Below are positions 33,010 to 41,697 of a DNA stretch of 64,000 nucleotides, piece by piece. The notes beneath the pieces were generated by a model. It did not search any database. It had not been told where the DNA came from and saw only the letters and a list, made by a program, of their open reading frames with translations. The stretch is taken from NCBI GenBank assembly GCA_965220265.1, contig CBDCPM010000004.1, positions 1,426,001 through 1,490,000 on the forward strand. The letters are read 5' to 3'. The stretch comes from Bin87 sp965220265 (lineage in GTDB: Bacteria; Chloroflexota; Dehalococcoidia; Lucifugimonadales; UBA3495). The position numbers were made by a program, and so were the translations under genes. Numbering within the stretch: position 1 is the stretch's first letter; each line of letters starts with the position of its first letter.

Positions 33010-34467
33010 ATGCCTGCGAGGATCGGGGCCGAATATTTGGCCGGCCTGAGGGAGCAAGAACGGGAAATTTGGATGGACGGGAGGCGCGTCGATGATGCGA
33101 CGACGTTCCCCGGATTGGCGAACGGGGCGCGCTCCATCGCGCAGCTGTACGACATGCAGCACAACGGGGCGGCGAGCAGTTCGATGACCTATGCCTCGCC
33201 GTCTTCTGGAGACCCGGTGGGCCTTTCGTTCATAGTGCCCAAGACCTCGGATGACCTGGCGCGGCGACGCGAGATGATGTCCCAGTGGGCACACGCGAGC
33301 TACGGGATGATGGGGCGCACGCCGGATTTTCTGAATACGACGATCATGGCGATGGCGGCGGCCGGGGATTTCTTTGGGGAGCACCGGCCGGAGTTCAAGC
33401 AGAACGTCGTCAACTACTACGAATACGCCCGTGAAAACGATATCTGCATGACCCACACGCTGGTGAACCTGCAGCGCAACCGGGCTCCCTCAGCCAACTC
33501 GATGAACTACAGCACGGACGTGGCGCTGCACGTGGTGAAGGAAACAGATGCCGGGTTAGTGATCCGCGGGCCGCGAGTGCTGGCGACGCTGGGTCCGCTG
33601 TCCGACGAGATCATGGTGTACCCCACACGGTCCTCGTTGCTGGCGCGGGACGAAGATGCCCACAAATACGCTTTTGCGTTCGCGGTGCCGTGCGGGATCA
33701 CAGGGCTGAAGTTTATTTGCCGGGAAAGTTTCGACCTGGGGAAGTCACACTTCGACCATCCGCTGGGCTCGCGATTTGAAGAGATGGACGCCATCGTTTT
33801 CTTCGATGACGTGCTGGTGCCGTGGGAGCGGGTCTTCATGTACGGCGACCGGCACAAGTGCAACAATATGTCCGGCGAAACTGGTCAGTACGTGCACACC
33901 GGGCACCAGGTGGTGACAAAGAACGTCGCCAAGTGCGAATTTATCACCGGTATCGCCAGCCTGATGGTAGAGACCCTAGGCAGCGGCGATATCCCGCAGG
34001 TGCAGGGGCTCCTCGCGGAGCTGGTGGAGAACCTGGAGATCACCAAGGCGTTGCTGACCCAATCCGAGGTCAACGCGAAGATCGACCACTGGGGAGTGAT
34101 GCTGCCGGACCGGGTACCGCTGAACGTGGCGCGCAACCTGTTCATCAAGATGTACCCGAGGATGGCGGAGATAATCCAGTTATTGGGATCCAGCAGCCTG
34201 ATGGCACTACCTTCCGAGGGGGACTTCGGTGGCCCGTTGGGGGAAGTGCTGGACGCGTACCTGGACACGGCTACCGCGACAGCGCAGGAGCGTGTCCGTC
34301 TGTTCCGGCTGGCGTGGGACGCGGCGTGCAGCTCCTTCGCTGGCCGGCAGGTCCTGTACGAGCGTTACTTCCAGGGAGACTGGATGCGCAACGCGGCGTT
34401 ACTGTTGGGTATCTATGACCGGCAACCGCTGATGGATGAGGTGCGTGAGTTCCTGGAGATGGACTGA
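33010..34467 (+). CDS. 4-hydroxyphenylacetate 3-monooxygenase (HpaB)-family flavin oxygenase
   Basis: 485 residues, the usual length of the large oxygenase component that uses FADH2 and O2 to hydroxylate a phenolic ring. Family features include RNRAPSANSMNYSTDVALHV, VVKETDAGLVIRGPRVLATL, ISREAF-like FICRESFDLG, FFDDVLVPWERVF and HTGHQVVTKNVAKCEFITG. It is preceded by CAGGAGGATATC. The small flavin reductase (HpaC type) that would supply FADH2 is not adjacent. The substrate could be a phenolic compound or part of a secondary pathway; HpaB itself, PvcC-like enzymes and 4-hydroxybutyryl-CoA dehydratase relatives share this fold, so the reaction is open. Confidence 0.88.
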   Translation: MPARIGAEYLAGLREQEREIWMDGRRVDDATTFPGLANGARSIAQLYDMQHNGAASSSMTYASPSSGDPVGLSFIVPKTSDDLARRREMMSQWAHASYGMMGRTPDFLNTTIMAMAAAGDFFGEHRPEFKQNVVNYYEYARENDICMTHTLVNLQRNRAPSANSMNYSTDVALHVVKETDAGLVIRGPRVLATLGPLSDEIMVYPTRSSLLARDEDAHKYAFAFAVPCGITGLKFICRESFDLGKSHFDHPLGSRFEEMDAIVFFDDVLVPWERVFMYGDRHKCNNMSGETGQYVHTGHQVVTKNVAKCEFITGIASLMVETLGSGDIPQVQGLLAELVENLEITKALLTQSEVNAKIDHWGVMLPDRVPLNVARNLFIKMYPRMAEIIQLLGSSSLMALPSEGDFGGPLGEVLDAYLDTATATAQERVRLFRLAWDAACSSFAGRQVLYERYFQGDWMRNAALLLGIYDRQPLMDEVREFLEMD

Positions 34468-34525
34468 ACCGGTGAGAGCCGGCGCTCAACCCGTCCCGGG
34501 CGTGCCAGGAGGGCACATTAACTGC

Positions 34526-34553
34526 GTAGGGGCGGCCGTCCGGCCGCCCCTAC
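34526..34553. terminator. perfect inverted repeat between convergent genes, likely terminator
   Basis: GTAGGGGCGGCCG / CGGCCGCCCCTAC, a 13-bp perfect stem around TC, followed on the plus strand by GATTTTA. It lies between the HpaB-like gene and pstS. The T-run is weak, and the repeat may instead be a dispersed REP-like element. Confidence 0.55.
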
Positions 34554-34580
34554 GATTTTATCCTGGCCCAGGTAACTGGC

Positions 34581-36668
34581 TTACCGCTGCAAGCCCTCCG
34601 CAATTGGACCTTTGAAGGCGTCGTCGCCACCGAATACCGTGCCCACGGTCCCAGCGTCTAACTTCGCCAGACCCAACTGGTATACCTCACCCGGGAAGGG
34701 GATGTATCCGACCGATGCGGCCAGCTTCTGGCCGTTGGGGCTCAGGTAGTACTTCACGAACTCGGCAATGTGCTCCTGCTGGGCCGCGTCCGAGCGCACG
34801 TAGATGAACAACGGACGGCTCAACGGCGCGTAGGAACCGTTGTTGATCGCATCGTCGGTCGGCGCAATACAGCCGTTGCCACCGTCGACCGGCACGACCT
34901 TCACCTTGTCCTTGTTCTCCATGTAGTACGCGTAACCGAAGTAGCCGATGCTGTACTTGTCACCGGCCACTCCCTGCACCAGCACGTTGTCGTCCTCCGA
35001 CGCAACAAAGTCGCCCCGGGACACGCCGCCGTCGCCGTTGATCGCTTCAGTGAAGTAGTCGAACGTGCCAGAGTCAACTCCGGGCGCGTACATCTTGATC
35101 TCTTCCGCTGGCCAGTCCGCGTTCACCTGGTTCCAGTGGGTGATCACTCCCTCGGACTCGGGGCTCCAGATCGTGTTCAGCTCATCTACGGTCAGACAGT
35201 CGACGAAGTCGTTGTCGGGGTTCACCACCACGGACAGACCATCAATCGCCACCGGCAGTTCGATGTACTCAATGCCGGCAGCCGAGCACAGATCAACTTC
35301 CTTCTGCTTGATCGGACGGGAGGCATCGGAGATCACCGTCTCGTTGTCGCAGAACTTCTTGAACCCACCGCCCGTTCCCGAAATGCCAATCACGACCCGA
35401 ACCTGGTCATCGGTCAGACCGCCGAACTCCTCGGCAACGGCCTCCGTGATCGGAAACACCGTGGACGAACCGTCAATTGGAATGTCGCCGGAGAGGGCGC
35501 TGTAGTCAACCACGCGGGTCATCTTGTCAGCCATCATGGCGCCCCCGCCCAGACCATCGGCAATGGGACCTTTGAAGGCGTCGTCGCCACCGAATACCGT
35601 GCCCACGGTCCCAGCGTCTAACTTCGCCAGACCCAACTGGTATACCTCACCCGGGAAGGGGATGTATCCGACCGATGCGGCCAGCTTCTGGCCGTTGGGG
35701 CTCAGGTAGTACTTCACGAACTCGGCAATGTGCTCCTGCTGGGCCGCGTCCGAGCGCACGTAGATGAACAACGGACGGCTCAACGGCGCGTAGGAACCGT
35801 TGTTGATCGCATCGTCGGTCGGCGCAATACAGCCGTTGCCACCGTCGACCGGCACGACCTTCACCTTGTCCTTGTTCTCCATGTAGTACGCGTAACCGAA
35901 GTAGCCGATGCTGTACTTGTCACCGGCCACTCCCTGCACCAGCACGTTGTCGTCCTCCGACGCAACAAAGTCGCCCCGGGACACGCCGCCGTCGCCGTTG
36001 ATCGCTTCAGTGAAGTAGTCGAACGTGCCAGAGTCAACTCCGGGCGCGTACATCTTGATCTCTTCCGCTGGCCAGTCCGCGTTCACCTGGTTCCAGTGGG
36101 TGATCACTCCCTCGGACTCGGGGCTCCAGATCGTGTTCAGCTCATCTACGGTCAGACAGTCGACGAAGTCGTTGTCGGGGTTCACCACCACGGACAGACC
36201 ATCAATCGCCACCGGCAGTTCGATGTACTCAATGCCGGCAGCCGAGCACAGATCAACTTCCTTCTGCTTGATCGGACGGGAGGCATCGGAGATCACCGTC
36301 TCGTTGTCGCAGAACTTCTTGAACCCACCGCCCGTTCCCGAAATGCCAATCACGACCCGAACCTGGTCATCGGTCAGACCGCCGAACTCCTCGGCAACGG
36401 CCTCCGTGATCGGAAACACCGTGGACGAACCGTCAATTGGAATGTCGCCGGACAGGCTGGCGTACGTGCCGGGGTCGGTCGCCTTTTCCGGCTGACCAGT
36501 GCCGGACCCGGTAGAACCGGTGGTAGCCGCACCGGACTGAGTAGCGGGAGCCTCATCTGCAGCACTACAGGCGGCGGCCATGAGAACGGTCGCGCAGCCC
36601 AAGGCGGCCACGATCAGCAGCAACCGGAACGGAAATGTTTTCAGAGTAGCCAATGTGGCGCAACTCAT
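34581..36668 (-). CDS. pstS: phosphate-binding protein PstS, internally duplicated (two complete domains)
   Basis: Substrate-binding lipoprotein of a phosphate ABC importer, but 695 residues, about twice the family's length. The signal region ends in an AAAC lipobox near residue 34, followed by a Ser/Thr/Gly-rich linker. Domain 1 (about 75-375) and domain 2 (about 395-695) are both complete PstS folds with GSSTVFPITEAVAEEF, the phosphate-binding SGTGGGFKKFC, SDASRPIKQKEVD and DGLSVVVNPD. They are joined by a linker unique to this position (GLGGGAMMADKMTRVVDY). The coding DNA of the domains is identical over 887 bp. The ribosome site AGGAGGATCA precedes ATG 36668. No pstCAB is in the window. 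Confidence 0.93.
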   Translation of the reverse strand: MSCATLATLKTFPFRLLLIVAALGCATVLMAAACSAADEAPATQSGAATTGSTGSGTGQPEKATDPGTYASLSGDIPIDGSSTVFPITEAVAEEFGGLTDDQVRVVIGISGTGGGFKKFCDNETVISDASRPIKQKEVDLCSAAGIEYIELPVAIDGLSVVVNPDNDFVDCLTVDELNTIWSPESEGVITHWNQVNADWPAEEIKMYAPGVDSGTFDYFTEAINGDGGVSRGDFVASEDDNVLVQGVAGDKYSIGYFGYAYYMENKDKVKVVPVDGGNGCIAPTDDAINNGSYAPLSRPLFIYVRSDAAQQEHIAEFVKYYLSPNGQKLAASVGYIPFPGEVYQLGLAKLDAGTVGTVFGGDDAFKGPIADGLGGGAMMADKMTRVVDYSALSGDIPIDGSSTVFPITEAVAEEFGGLTDDQVRVVIGISGTGGGFKKFCDNETVISDASRPIKQKEVDLCSAAGIEYIELPVAIDGLSVVVNPDNDFVDCLTVDELNTIWSPESEGVITHWNQVNADWPAEEIKMYAPGVDSGTFDYFTEAINGDGGVSRGDFVASEDDNVLVQGVAGDKYSIGYFGYAYYMENKDKVKVVPVDGGNGCIAPTDDAINNGSYAPLSRPLFIYVRSDAAQQEHIAEFVKYYLSPNGQKLAASVGYIPFPGEVYQLGLAKLDAGTVGTVFGGDDAFKGPIAEGLQR
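34606..35492. repeat. exact 887-bp direct repeat in pstS, copy nearer the 3' end
   Basis: Identical base for base to 35566-36452 (offset 960 bp). The match ends with single-base differences at 34605/35565 and 35493/36453. Encodes the second PstS domain. Confidence 0.97.
35566..36452. repeat. exact 887-bp direct repeat in pstS, copy nearer the 5' end
   Basis: Partner of 34606-35492; encodes the first PstS domain. The 73 bp between the copies encode the end of domain 1 and the inter-domain linker. Confidence 0.97.
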
Positions 36669-36841
36669 TGATCCTCCTGAAAAAGGAAAGTTGGTCGGAT
36701 TTCCTGTGGATTAGCTGAAATTGGCGCGTGCGAATTGCGGCCAGACGGACCTGACCGCTGTAGTGCTCAATAAGTATCCCTCCTCGTGGCCTCTCGTTTT
36801 TCCCAATGCGCCAACTGAATCTTCGATTCGGTCGGTGCGGT

Positions 36842-36873
36842 AAAAAAACAGCGAAATCAAACGATTTCGCTGT
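36842..36873 (-). terminator. rho-independent terminator upstream of pstS
   Basis: ACAGCGAAATC / GATTTCGCTGT, 11-bp perfect stem with a 4-nt loop (36873-36848 on the minus strand), followed by TTTTTT. It would end any transcript arriving from the right before pstS. Confidence 0.8.
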
Positions 36874-36985
36874 CTGTAAAGAAGTGGGAGCAATTTCCGC
36901 CGCTCCCGCGAGAGCGGCAGGTGCAAGGGGCGCATCCCCGGTAAAACTCCATTCTAGCGGGGCAAGCGCCCAGCTCGTGTAGGAG

Positions 36986-37014
36986 CAAAAAATAACGGGG
37001 GACAAATCCCCCGT
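36986..37014 (-). terminator. rho-independent terminator downstream of pepP
   Basis: ACGGGGGA / TCCCCCGT stem with a 4-nt loop (37014-36995), followed on the minus strand by TATTTTTTG. It lies 170 bp beyond the pepP stop. Confidence 0.75.
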
Positions 37015-37185
37015 GGTGCGAAATGACGACGCTTGGGTCGGGTCGATTGCGGCGGGTGCGATAAACACCGGCACCGCTCCCGCCGACAGATACACGGCGG
37101 GCAACGGCTCCCCTTTTGGCAATTTGGCCACGACAGAGCCCACGGGTACCGGCGTGGCGGAAATGGTGCTCGTGGCAAACATGGC

Positions 37186-38520
37186 TCAGCGGGCGTCGGA
37201 AACGATCGCTTCCAACTCGGCCGGATCTTTCGGAATGCCTTCGGAGAGGACGCGGCAACCGTCTTCGGTCACGAGAACGTCGTCCTCGATTCGAATGCCG
37301 ATGCCTCGGTAGGCTTCAGGGGTGTGTTTCGCTTGAGGGCCAAAGTAGAGGCCGGGCTCCACGGTGAGAACCATGCCGGGGCGCAGGCGGACCTGGCCGC
37401 GGTCGTCACGGTAGGGTCCGCAGTCATGCACATCCAGGCCCAACCAATGGGAGGTGGCGTGCATATAGTAGTCGCGGTAGGACTGCTGCTCCATGATGCC
37501 GTCCACGCTGCCTGACATAATTCCCAAGTCGATAAGGCCCTGCACCAACGTACGCGTTGCAGTACGGTGCACGTCGTCGAAACCGACGCCCGGTTTGACG
37601 TCGGCGATGGCTTTCCGTTGGGATTCCAGCGTGAGGTCGTAGATCTCCCTCTGGGGCGCAGTGAATTTGCCAGACACGGGCCAAGTGCGGGTGACATCGG
37701 CGGTGTAATAGCCGTATTCGGCGCCGGCGTCAATGAGCAGCAGGTCGTCAAGGCCCAGGGGATCACGGTTGCGAATGTAGTGCAGGACGCAGGCGTTGGC
37801 GCCACCGGCCACGATGGACGGATAGCCGTTGCGAGGCGACCCGTGCTGCCGGAAAGGACGCTCAAGAGCGGCTTGAACCTCGTACTCATGCACGCCCGGG
37901 GCGGCGGTCCGCATGGCGGCGTCGAACCCGCGAGCGGTGATGTCGATGGCGCGCTGCAGGAGTCCAATTTCATCGTCGGTCTTGATCTGGCGCATGAGGT
38001 CGATCTGAGAAGTAGGATCCTCGATGCGGCGAATGGGCTTCATCCCACGCTGGGCCAACCCGCGACGATGCTTGACCAGACCGGAGATTATGCCATCAAC
38101 CCGATCGTCGGTGCCCAGAGCGTAATAGACAGTGTCGCAATCGGCCAGGACTTTGGGCAGTTGCGTGTCTAACTGATCTGTCGAATAGGCGGCGTTGGCG
38201 CCGAGGGGACCCACCGCGCCCCGAACTCCAGCGCGATAGCCGACCCAAATCTCGAAGGTGGGATCGTAGGGCCGAACGAAAAGCGTGTACGGAGTACGGG
38301 AACCGGGCCGCAGGACGGCAACGGCGTCGGGTTCGTCAAACCCGGTGAGGTACCAGAAGGTGGAGGGCTGCCGGTACTCGTGGTCGACGTCATTGTTTCG
38401 AGCGGCGTCGTGGCCGGATGCTAAGACGATGGCGCCGCGCGAAAGGGATTCCATCAGCCGGCGGCGGCGACTATCAAACTCGTGTGGTTGCGCTGCAAGG
38501 GCGTCGGCGCTCATCGACAT
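37186..38520 (-). CDS. pepP: Xaa-Pro aminopeptidase (M24B)
   Basis: Removes N-terminal residues preceding proline; a cytoplasmic dimetal enzyme. 444 residues, as in E. coli PepP. The N-terminal creatinase-like domain includes DHEYRQPSTFWYLTGFDEPDAV. The catalytic pita-bread domain has the five metal ligands: Asp in LLIDAGAEYGYYTAD and ADVTRTWPV, His in HATSHWLGLDVHD, Glu in TVEPGLYFG and Glu in GIRIEDDVLV. A terminator lies downstream. It is not obviously linked to pstS or to the CDF genes upstream. Confidence 0.94.
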   Translation of the reverse strand: MSMSADALAAQPHEFDSRRRRLMESLSRGAIVLASGHDAARNNDVDHEYRQPSTFWYLTGFDEPDAVAVLRPGSRTPYTLFVRPYDPTFEIWVGYRAGVRGAVGPLGANAAYSTDQLDTQLPKVLADCDTVYYALGTDDRVDGIISGLVKHRRGLAQRGMKPIRRIEDPTSQIDLMRQIKTDDEIGLLQRAIDITARGFDAAMRTAAPGVHEYEVQAALERPFRQHGSPRNGYPSIVAGGANACVLHYIRNRDPLGLDDLLLIDAGAEYGYYTADVTRTWPVSGKFTAPQREIYDLTLESQRKAIADVKPGVGFDDVHRTATRTLVQGLIDLGIMSGSVDGIMEQQSYRDYYMHATSHWLGLDVHDCGPYRDDRGQVRLRPGMVLTVEPGLYFGPQAKHTPEAYRGIGIRIEDDVLVTEDGCRVLSEGIPKDPAELEAIVSDAR

Positions 38521-38753
38521 AGAGGCACGCTACCTAATGGCGTAATTCGTTTTTTCTGTCCCCGTTGAACCGCGTGAATTATATCAAGGGGCAACACCCA
38601 TCGCAATATCGCAGGCCTACCGCTTCCGAATCCGATCGTCTGAATGCGTTATCGGACCAACATGGAGGCAGGCAACTACAGGAGCGAGGATGAGCCAAGC
38701 CATTGTTGACGCCGGCAATAAATCCCAACCGGGAAACTTCTGACAGGCCGTTG

Positions 38754-39713
38754 TCACCGGCTGGTAGGATCGAGCAGGTGGTCGAAGTGATGGCGTTCGG
38801 TGCAACCCTCGAGCGATTGCTCGATCTGAATGGTGATGTGGTCAATCCCGAAGTCCTGGTACACGATGTGTTGCAGTCGGCGACGCAAGGATTCCAAATC
38901 CTCCGGATAGTCCGGATCGACGAGGACGTGCGCCGTGAGGGATTCATAGCCCGAAGTGATGGTCCAGGCATGAATATCGTGCACGAGAGTAACGCCGGGT
39001 ACGCTCTCCAAGGCGGTGCACAGGCCATGCATATCGACGTGCGGAGGCGAGCCTTCCAGGAGCACACGGAACACTTTGAGCACCAACTGCCAGGCGCTGG
39101 CGAGGATGAGGACGGCGATGAGAACTGCCAACACGGGGTCGGCGAGACGCCAGCCGAACGCCAGCAACAGGATTCCGGATATCACCACGCCTACGGAGCC
39201 GAGCAGGTCGGCCATGACGTGCCGGAATGCCCCCTCCACGTTGATGCTGCACTCCGCGGACGGCCGCAGGACCCATGCAGCCGCCAGATTGACGAGCAAG
39301 CCGGTACCACCGGCGATAAGGACGACCAGCCCATCTACCTCGGGAGCGTGGAAAAACCGATGATAAGCCTCGAACATAACCCACGAGGCAATGACCATCA
39401 GGCCTACCGCATTGAACAGAGCGGCCAGGACCTCAGTGCGATAATAGCCGAAAGTGCGCTCGATAGAGGCGGGGCGGTCGGCGAGCCACATAGCCAACAG
39501 GGCGAGGCCGATCGCGGCGGCGTCGGTGAGCATATGGCCCGCGTCGGCGATGAGAGACAAGCTGCCGGAGAGAATTCCGGCAGCTACTTCGACCAACATA
39601 TAGCTGGCAATCAGGGCCAGAGCGGTCCACAGCCGGCGCCGGCCGGCGCCATGATGTTCATGGTCGTGGATGGCGCGGTTGTTGTGGTCGGATTCGCGAT
39701 GCGCCGATGTCAT
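38754..39713 (-). CDS. cation diffusion facilitator (CDF) zinc/metal efflux transporter
   Basis: 319 residues, ZnT/CzcD-like. Six hydrophobic segments carry both intramembrane metal motifs: ADAGHMLTDAAAI in TM2 (HxxxD) and FRHVMADLLGS in TM5 (HxxxD). The cytoplasmic C-terminal domain has LVHDIHAWTITSGYESLTAH, characteristic of CzcD. The TM4-TM5 loop is short (HAPEVDG), without the His-rich stretch seen in the neighbouring copy. Its ATG overlaps the stop of that upstream CDF gene (ATGA), so the pair arose by tandem duplication and is co-transcribed. It probably exports Zn2+ or a similar divalent ion. Confidence 0.92.
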   Translation of the reverse strand: MTSAHRESDHNNRAIHDHEHHGAGRRRLWTALALIASYMLVEVAAGILSGSLSLIADAGHMLTDAAAIGLALLAMWLADRPASIERTFGYYRTEVLAALFNAVGLMVIASWVMFEAYHRFFHAPEVDGLVVLIAGGTGLLVNLAAAWVLRPSAECSINVEGAFRHVMADLLGSVGVVISGILLLAFGWRLADPVLAVLIAVLILASAWQLVLKVFRVLLEGSPPHVDMHGLCTALESVPGVTLVHDIHAWTITSGYESLTAHVLVDPDYPEDLESLRRRLQHIVYQDFGIDHITIQIEQSLEGCTERHHFDHLLDPTSR

Positions 39714-40693
39714 GCTTCAGTACGCGATGTTGCTAACAGGTGCCCAACATGGTGGTTCTCAGTACATTCGCCCACGGAGTGTTCACCCTGGAAAGTAATG
39801 TGATGAACCCCGAAGTCGTCGTATGCGATTTGCCGCAGCCTGCGCAGCAGCGGTCCGGTTTGGTCGGCGTAATCGGGATCGATGAGGATATGTGCCGTGA
39901 GGGCATCGTAGCCAGTGGTGATGGTCCAAGCGTGGACATCGTGAACCAGGGTCACGCCTTCGATGTCCTCCAGCGCGTGGCAAAGCCGGTACATGTCCAA
40001 GTGAGGCGGCACGGTTTCCAGCAAAACGCGAAAGACCTTGAAAGCCAGGCGAACGGAGCTGACGAGGATCAGGGCGGCGATGAACAGGGTGATGATCGGG
40101 TCGGCGAGATCCCAGTGGAAGAACAGGTCGAGCAAGCCGGGACGATCAGGGCGATGACACCCATCATGTCGGCGATAATGTACCAGACCACTCCCTCGAC
40201 GTTGATGCTGTGTCGAGTTGACCGATGGAGAATCCACGCGGCGAAAAGATGGATCGCCAGCCCGTGCCGGCGACTACGACCATGATGCCACCATCGACTT
40301 CATGGTGGTGGCCATGGGCGTGTTCGGTGATCCGGAGGTAGGCTTGGTATGCGATCGACGCGGCCAAAACCCACAGGGCCAGCGCGTTGAACAACACGAC
40401 CAGCACCTCGGTACGGTGGTAGCCATAAGTACGGGTGATAGTGGACGGGCCCTCGCGATCCACATTGCGAACAGGGCAAGCGAGACAGCGACAGCGTCGG
40501 TGAGCATATGGGCCGCGTGGGCGAGCAGGCCGAGGCTGCCGGACATAACGCTGCCGACGACCTCAACAATCATATGCGTGGCCAGCAAGCACAGCACTAT
40601 CAACAAGGTACGTTTACTTGCTCCGCGGTAGTCGTGAGTATGGTCGTGACTGGAGACGGAGGAATGATCCGAAGGGTGATGATGTGCAGCCAA
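39710..40693 (-). pseudogene. second CDF transporter gene, interrupted by three frameshifts
   Basis: A complete-length CDF homologue can be followed only by changing frame three times, near 40455, 40265 and 40140, each consistent with one missing or extra base. Intact blocks are the His-rich N-terminus (AHHHPSDHSSVSSHDHTHDY), HMLTDAVAVSLALFAMW, YGYHRTEVLVVLFNALALW with a His-rich loop (HAHGHHHEVDG), then after repair LAIHLFAAWILH and IIADMMG, and finally the CzcD-like end (LVHDVHAWTITTGYDALTAH). In TM5 the metal-binding His is Tyr (WYIIAD). Degeneration is the simplest reading; clustered sequencing errors are the alternative. It lies between the ABC permease (23 bp) and the intact CDF gene. 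Confidence 0.75.
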
Positions 40694-40716
40694 GGTGATC
40701 CCCGCCTAGCCATATA

Positions 40717-41613
40717 TCATTGTGTATAAATAGGATCGGTCGATCCAACGTCCATCACAGTTTCGCCAGATGACTTGCGCTTCAACCAAGATGGAAGAAA
40801 CCTGCGTCGTGGCGAGATTATCACTACCAAGAGAAGTAATGCCACGGACGCAACGACAATAGTCGGACCGGGGGGCAGGTCAAGGTAGTAGGAACAATAC
40901 AATCCGACTACCACTGCGATCAGAGCGGACACGACGCTGGCCGCCATGATGGACGACAAGCGTTGTGCGACAAGAGTACCGGTGACCGACGGTACGACAA
41001 GCAGGGACATGACCATGACGTTGCCCACTGATTTGATGGCTGCGACGGTGGTCAATGCCACCAAAAGCGGCAGCATATATTCGAGGAAGCGGACGGGCAC
41101 ACCGGCGGCTTCAGCGACCGTGGCGTCATAAGTGGTGAATACCAACTCTTTATAGAATGCAGCCACCACCGCGATGACCGCTAACGCCAGCACGCCGACG
41201 CTCAACACGTCGAACCACGAGGCGCCCAATACGTTTCCAAACAGAATACCCAGCAGATCTCCCGAGCGGTTGGCCCACTTGCTGATGATGATCACGCCGA
41301 CGGCGAAACCGCCGGCAAACATTACGCCGATGATTGCGTCGATGCGGATGCCGGACCGGCGCGACAGGGCAGAGATCACCAGCGAGGCCGGGACAGCCCA
41401 GCACAACGCCCCCAGGAACACGTTGGCGCCGAAAAGGAAAGCGGCAGCCATTCCGGTCAGCGCGGAGTGAGCGATGGCGTCGCCGAGAAATGCCATGCCG
41501 CGCAGGACTACGAAAGTGCCTACGATTCCGCAGGCAGTGGCCGCAAGAGCCGACACCAAAAGGGCGCGCTGCATGAATCCGTACTGCATCGGCTCGATGA
41601 TGAGGTCGAGCAC
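40717..41613 (-). CDS. metal ABC transporter permease (ZnuB/MntB, ABC-3 family)
   Basis: 298 residues with 8-9 hydrophobic segments. Family features are QRALLVSALAATACGIVGTF, VVLRGMAFLGDAIAHSAL (the conserved early loop), GILFGNVLG, FTTYDATVAEAAGVPVRFLE and the MVMSLLVVPSVTGTLVAQRL motif. It should form the membrane channel for Zn2+ or Mn2+ uptake. No ATPase or binding-protein gene is adjacent, unusual for this system. It is followed after 23 bp by CDF efflux genes and preceded by a glycosyltransferase, apparently in one transcript. Confidence 0.9.
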   Translation of the reverse strand: MLDLIIEPMQYGFMQRALLVSALAATACGIVGTFVVLRGMAFLGDAIAHSALTGMAAAFLFGANVFLGALCWAVPASLVISALSRRSGIRIDAIIGVMFAGGFAVGVIIISKWANRSGDLLGILFGNVLGASWFDVLSVGVLALAVIAVVAAFYKELVFTTYDATVAEAAGVPVRFLEYMLPLLVALTTVAAIKSVGNVMVMSLLVVPSVTGTLVAQRLSSIMAASVVSALIAVVVGLYCSYYLDLPPGPTIVVASVALLLLVVIISPRRRFLPSWLKRKSSGETVMDVGSTDPIYTQ

Positions 41614-41697
41614 AGAGACCTCCGGTCGGCCAGTTGAACTGGCCCGAGTGAGTGACCCGCGGGACGACGATCCTGGGGCGTCGCATGAATCTTTCAG

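Larger units (their letters stand above)
36669..37185. other. 517-bp region between pepP and pstS with two minus-strand terminators
   Basis: On the minus strand it contains, in order, a pepP-side terminator (36986-37014), a 110-bp segment with its own TAGAAT-like -10 and several GC hairpins, a second terminator (36842-36873), and the pstS promoter/leader. The segment between the terminators could be a small RNA or leader transcript. A 31-codon Cys-rich frame within it (36953-36858) ends inside the second hairpin, and I do not call it a gene. Confidence 0.45.

Noticed and set aside
34606..36452. CRISPR or transposon explanation for the large repeat
   Set aside because: It is a single in-frame duplication of a PstS domain without terminal inverted repeats or spacers.
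36858..36953. 31-residue Cys-rich minus-strand frame with its stop inside a terminator hairpin
   Set aside because: No ribosome site, Arg/Cys/Gly-rich as expected for a chance frame in GC-rich DNA; kept only as part of the possible small-RNA region.
36565..37182. Minus-strand open frame of about 205 codons overlapping the pstS start
   Set aside because: It crosses two strong terminators and the pstS signal region, has no family similarity and no ribosome site.
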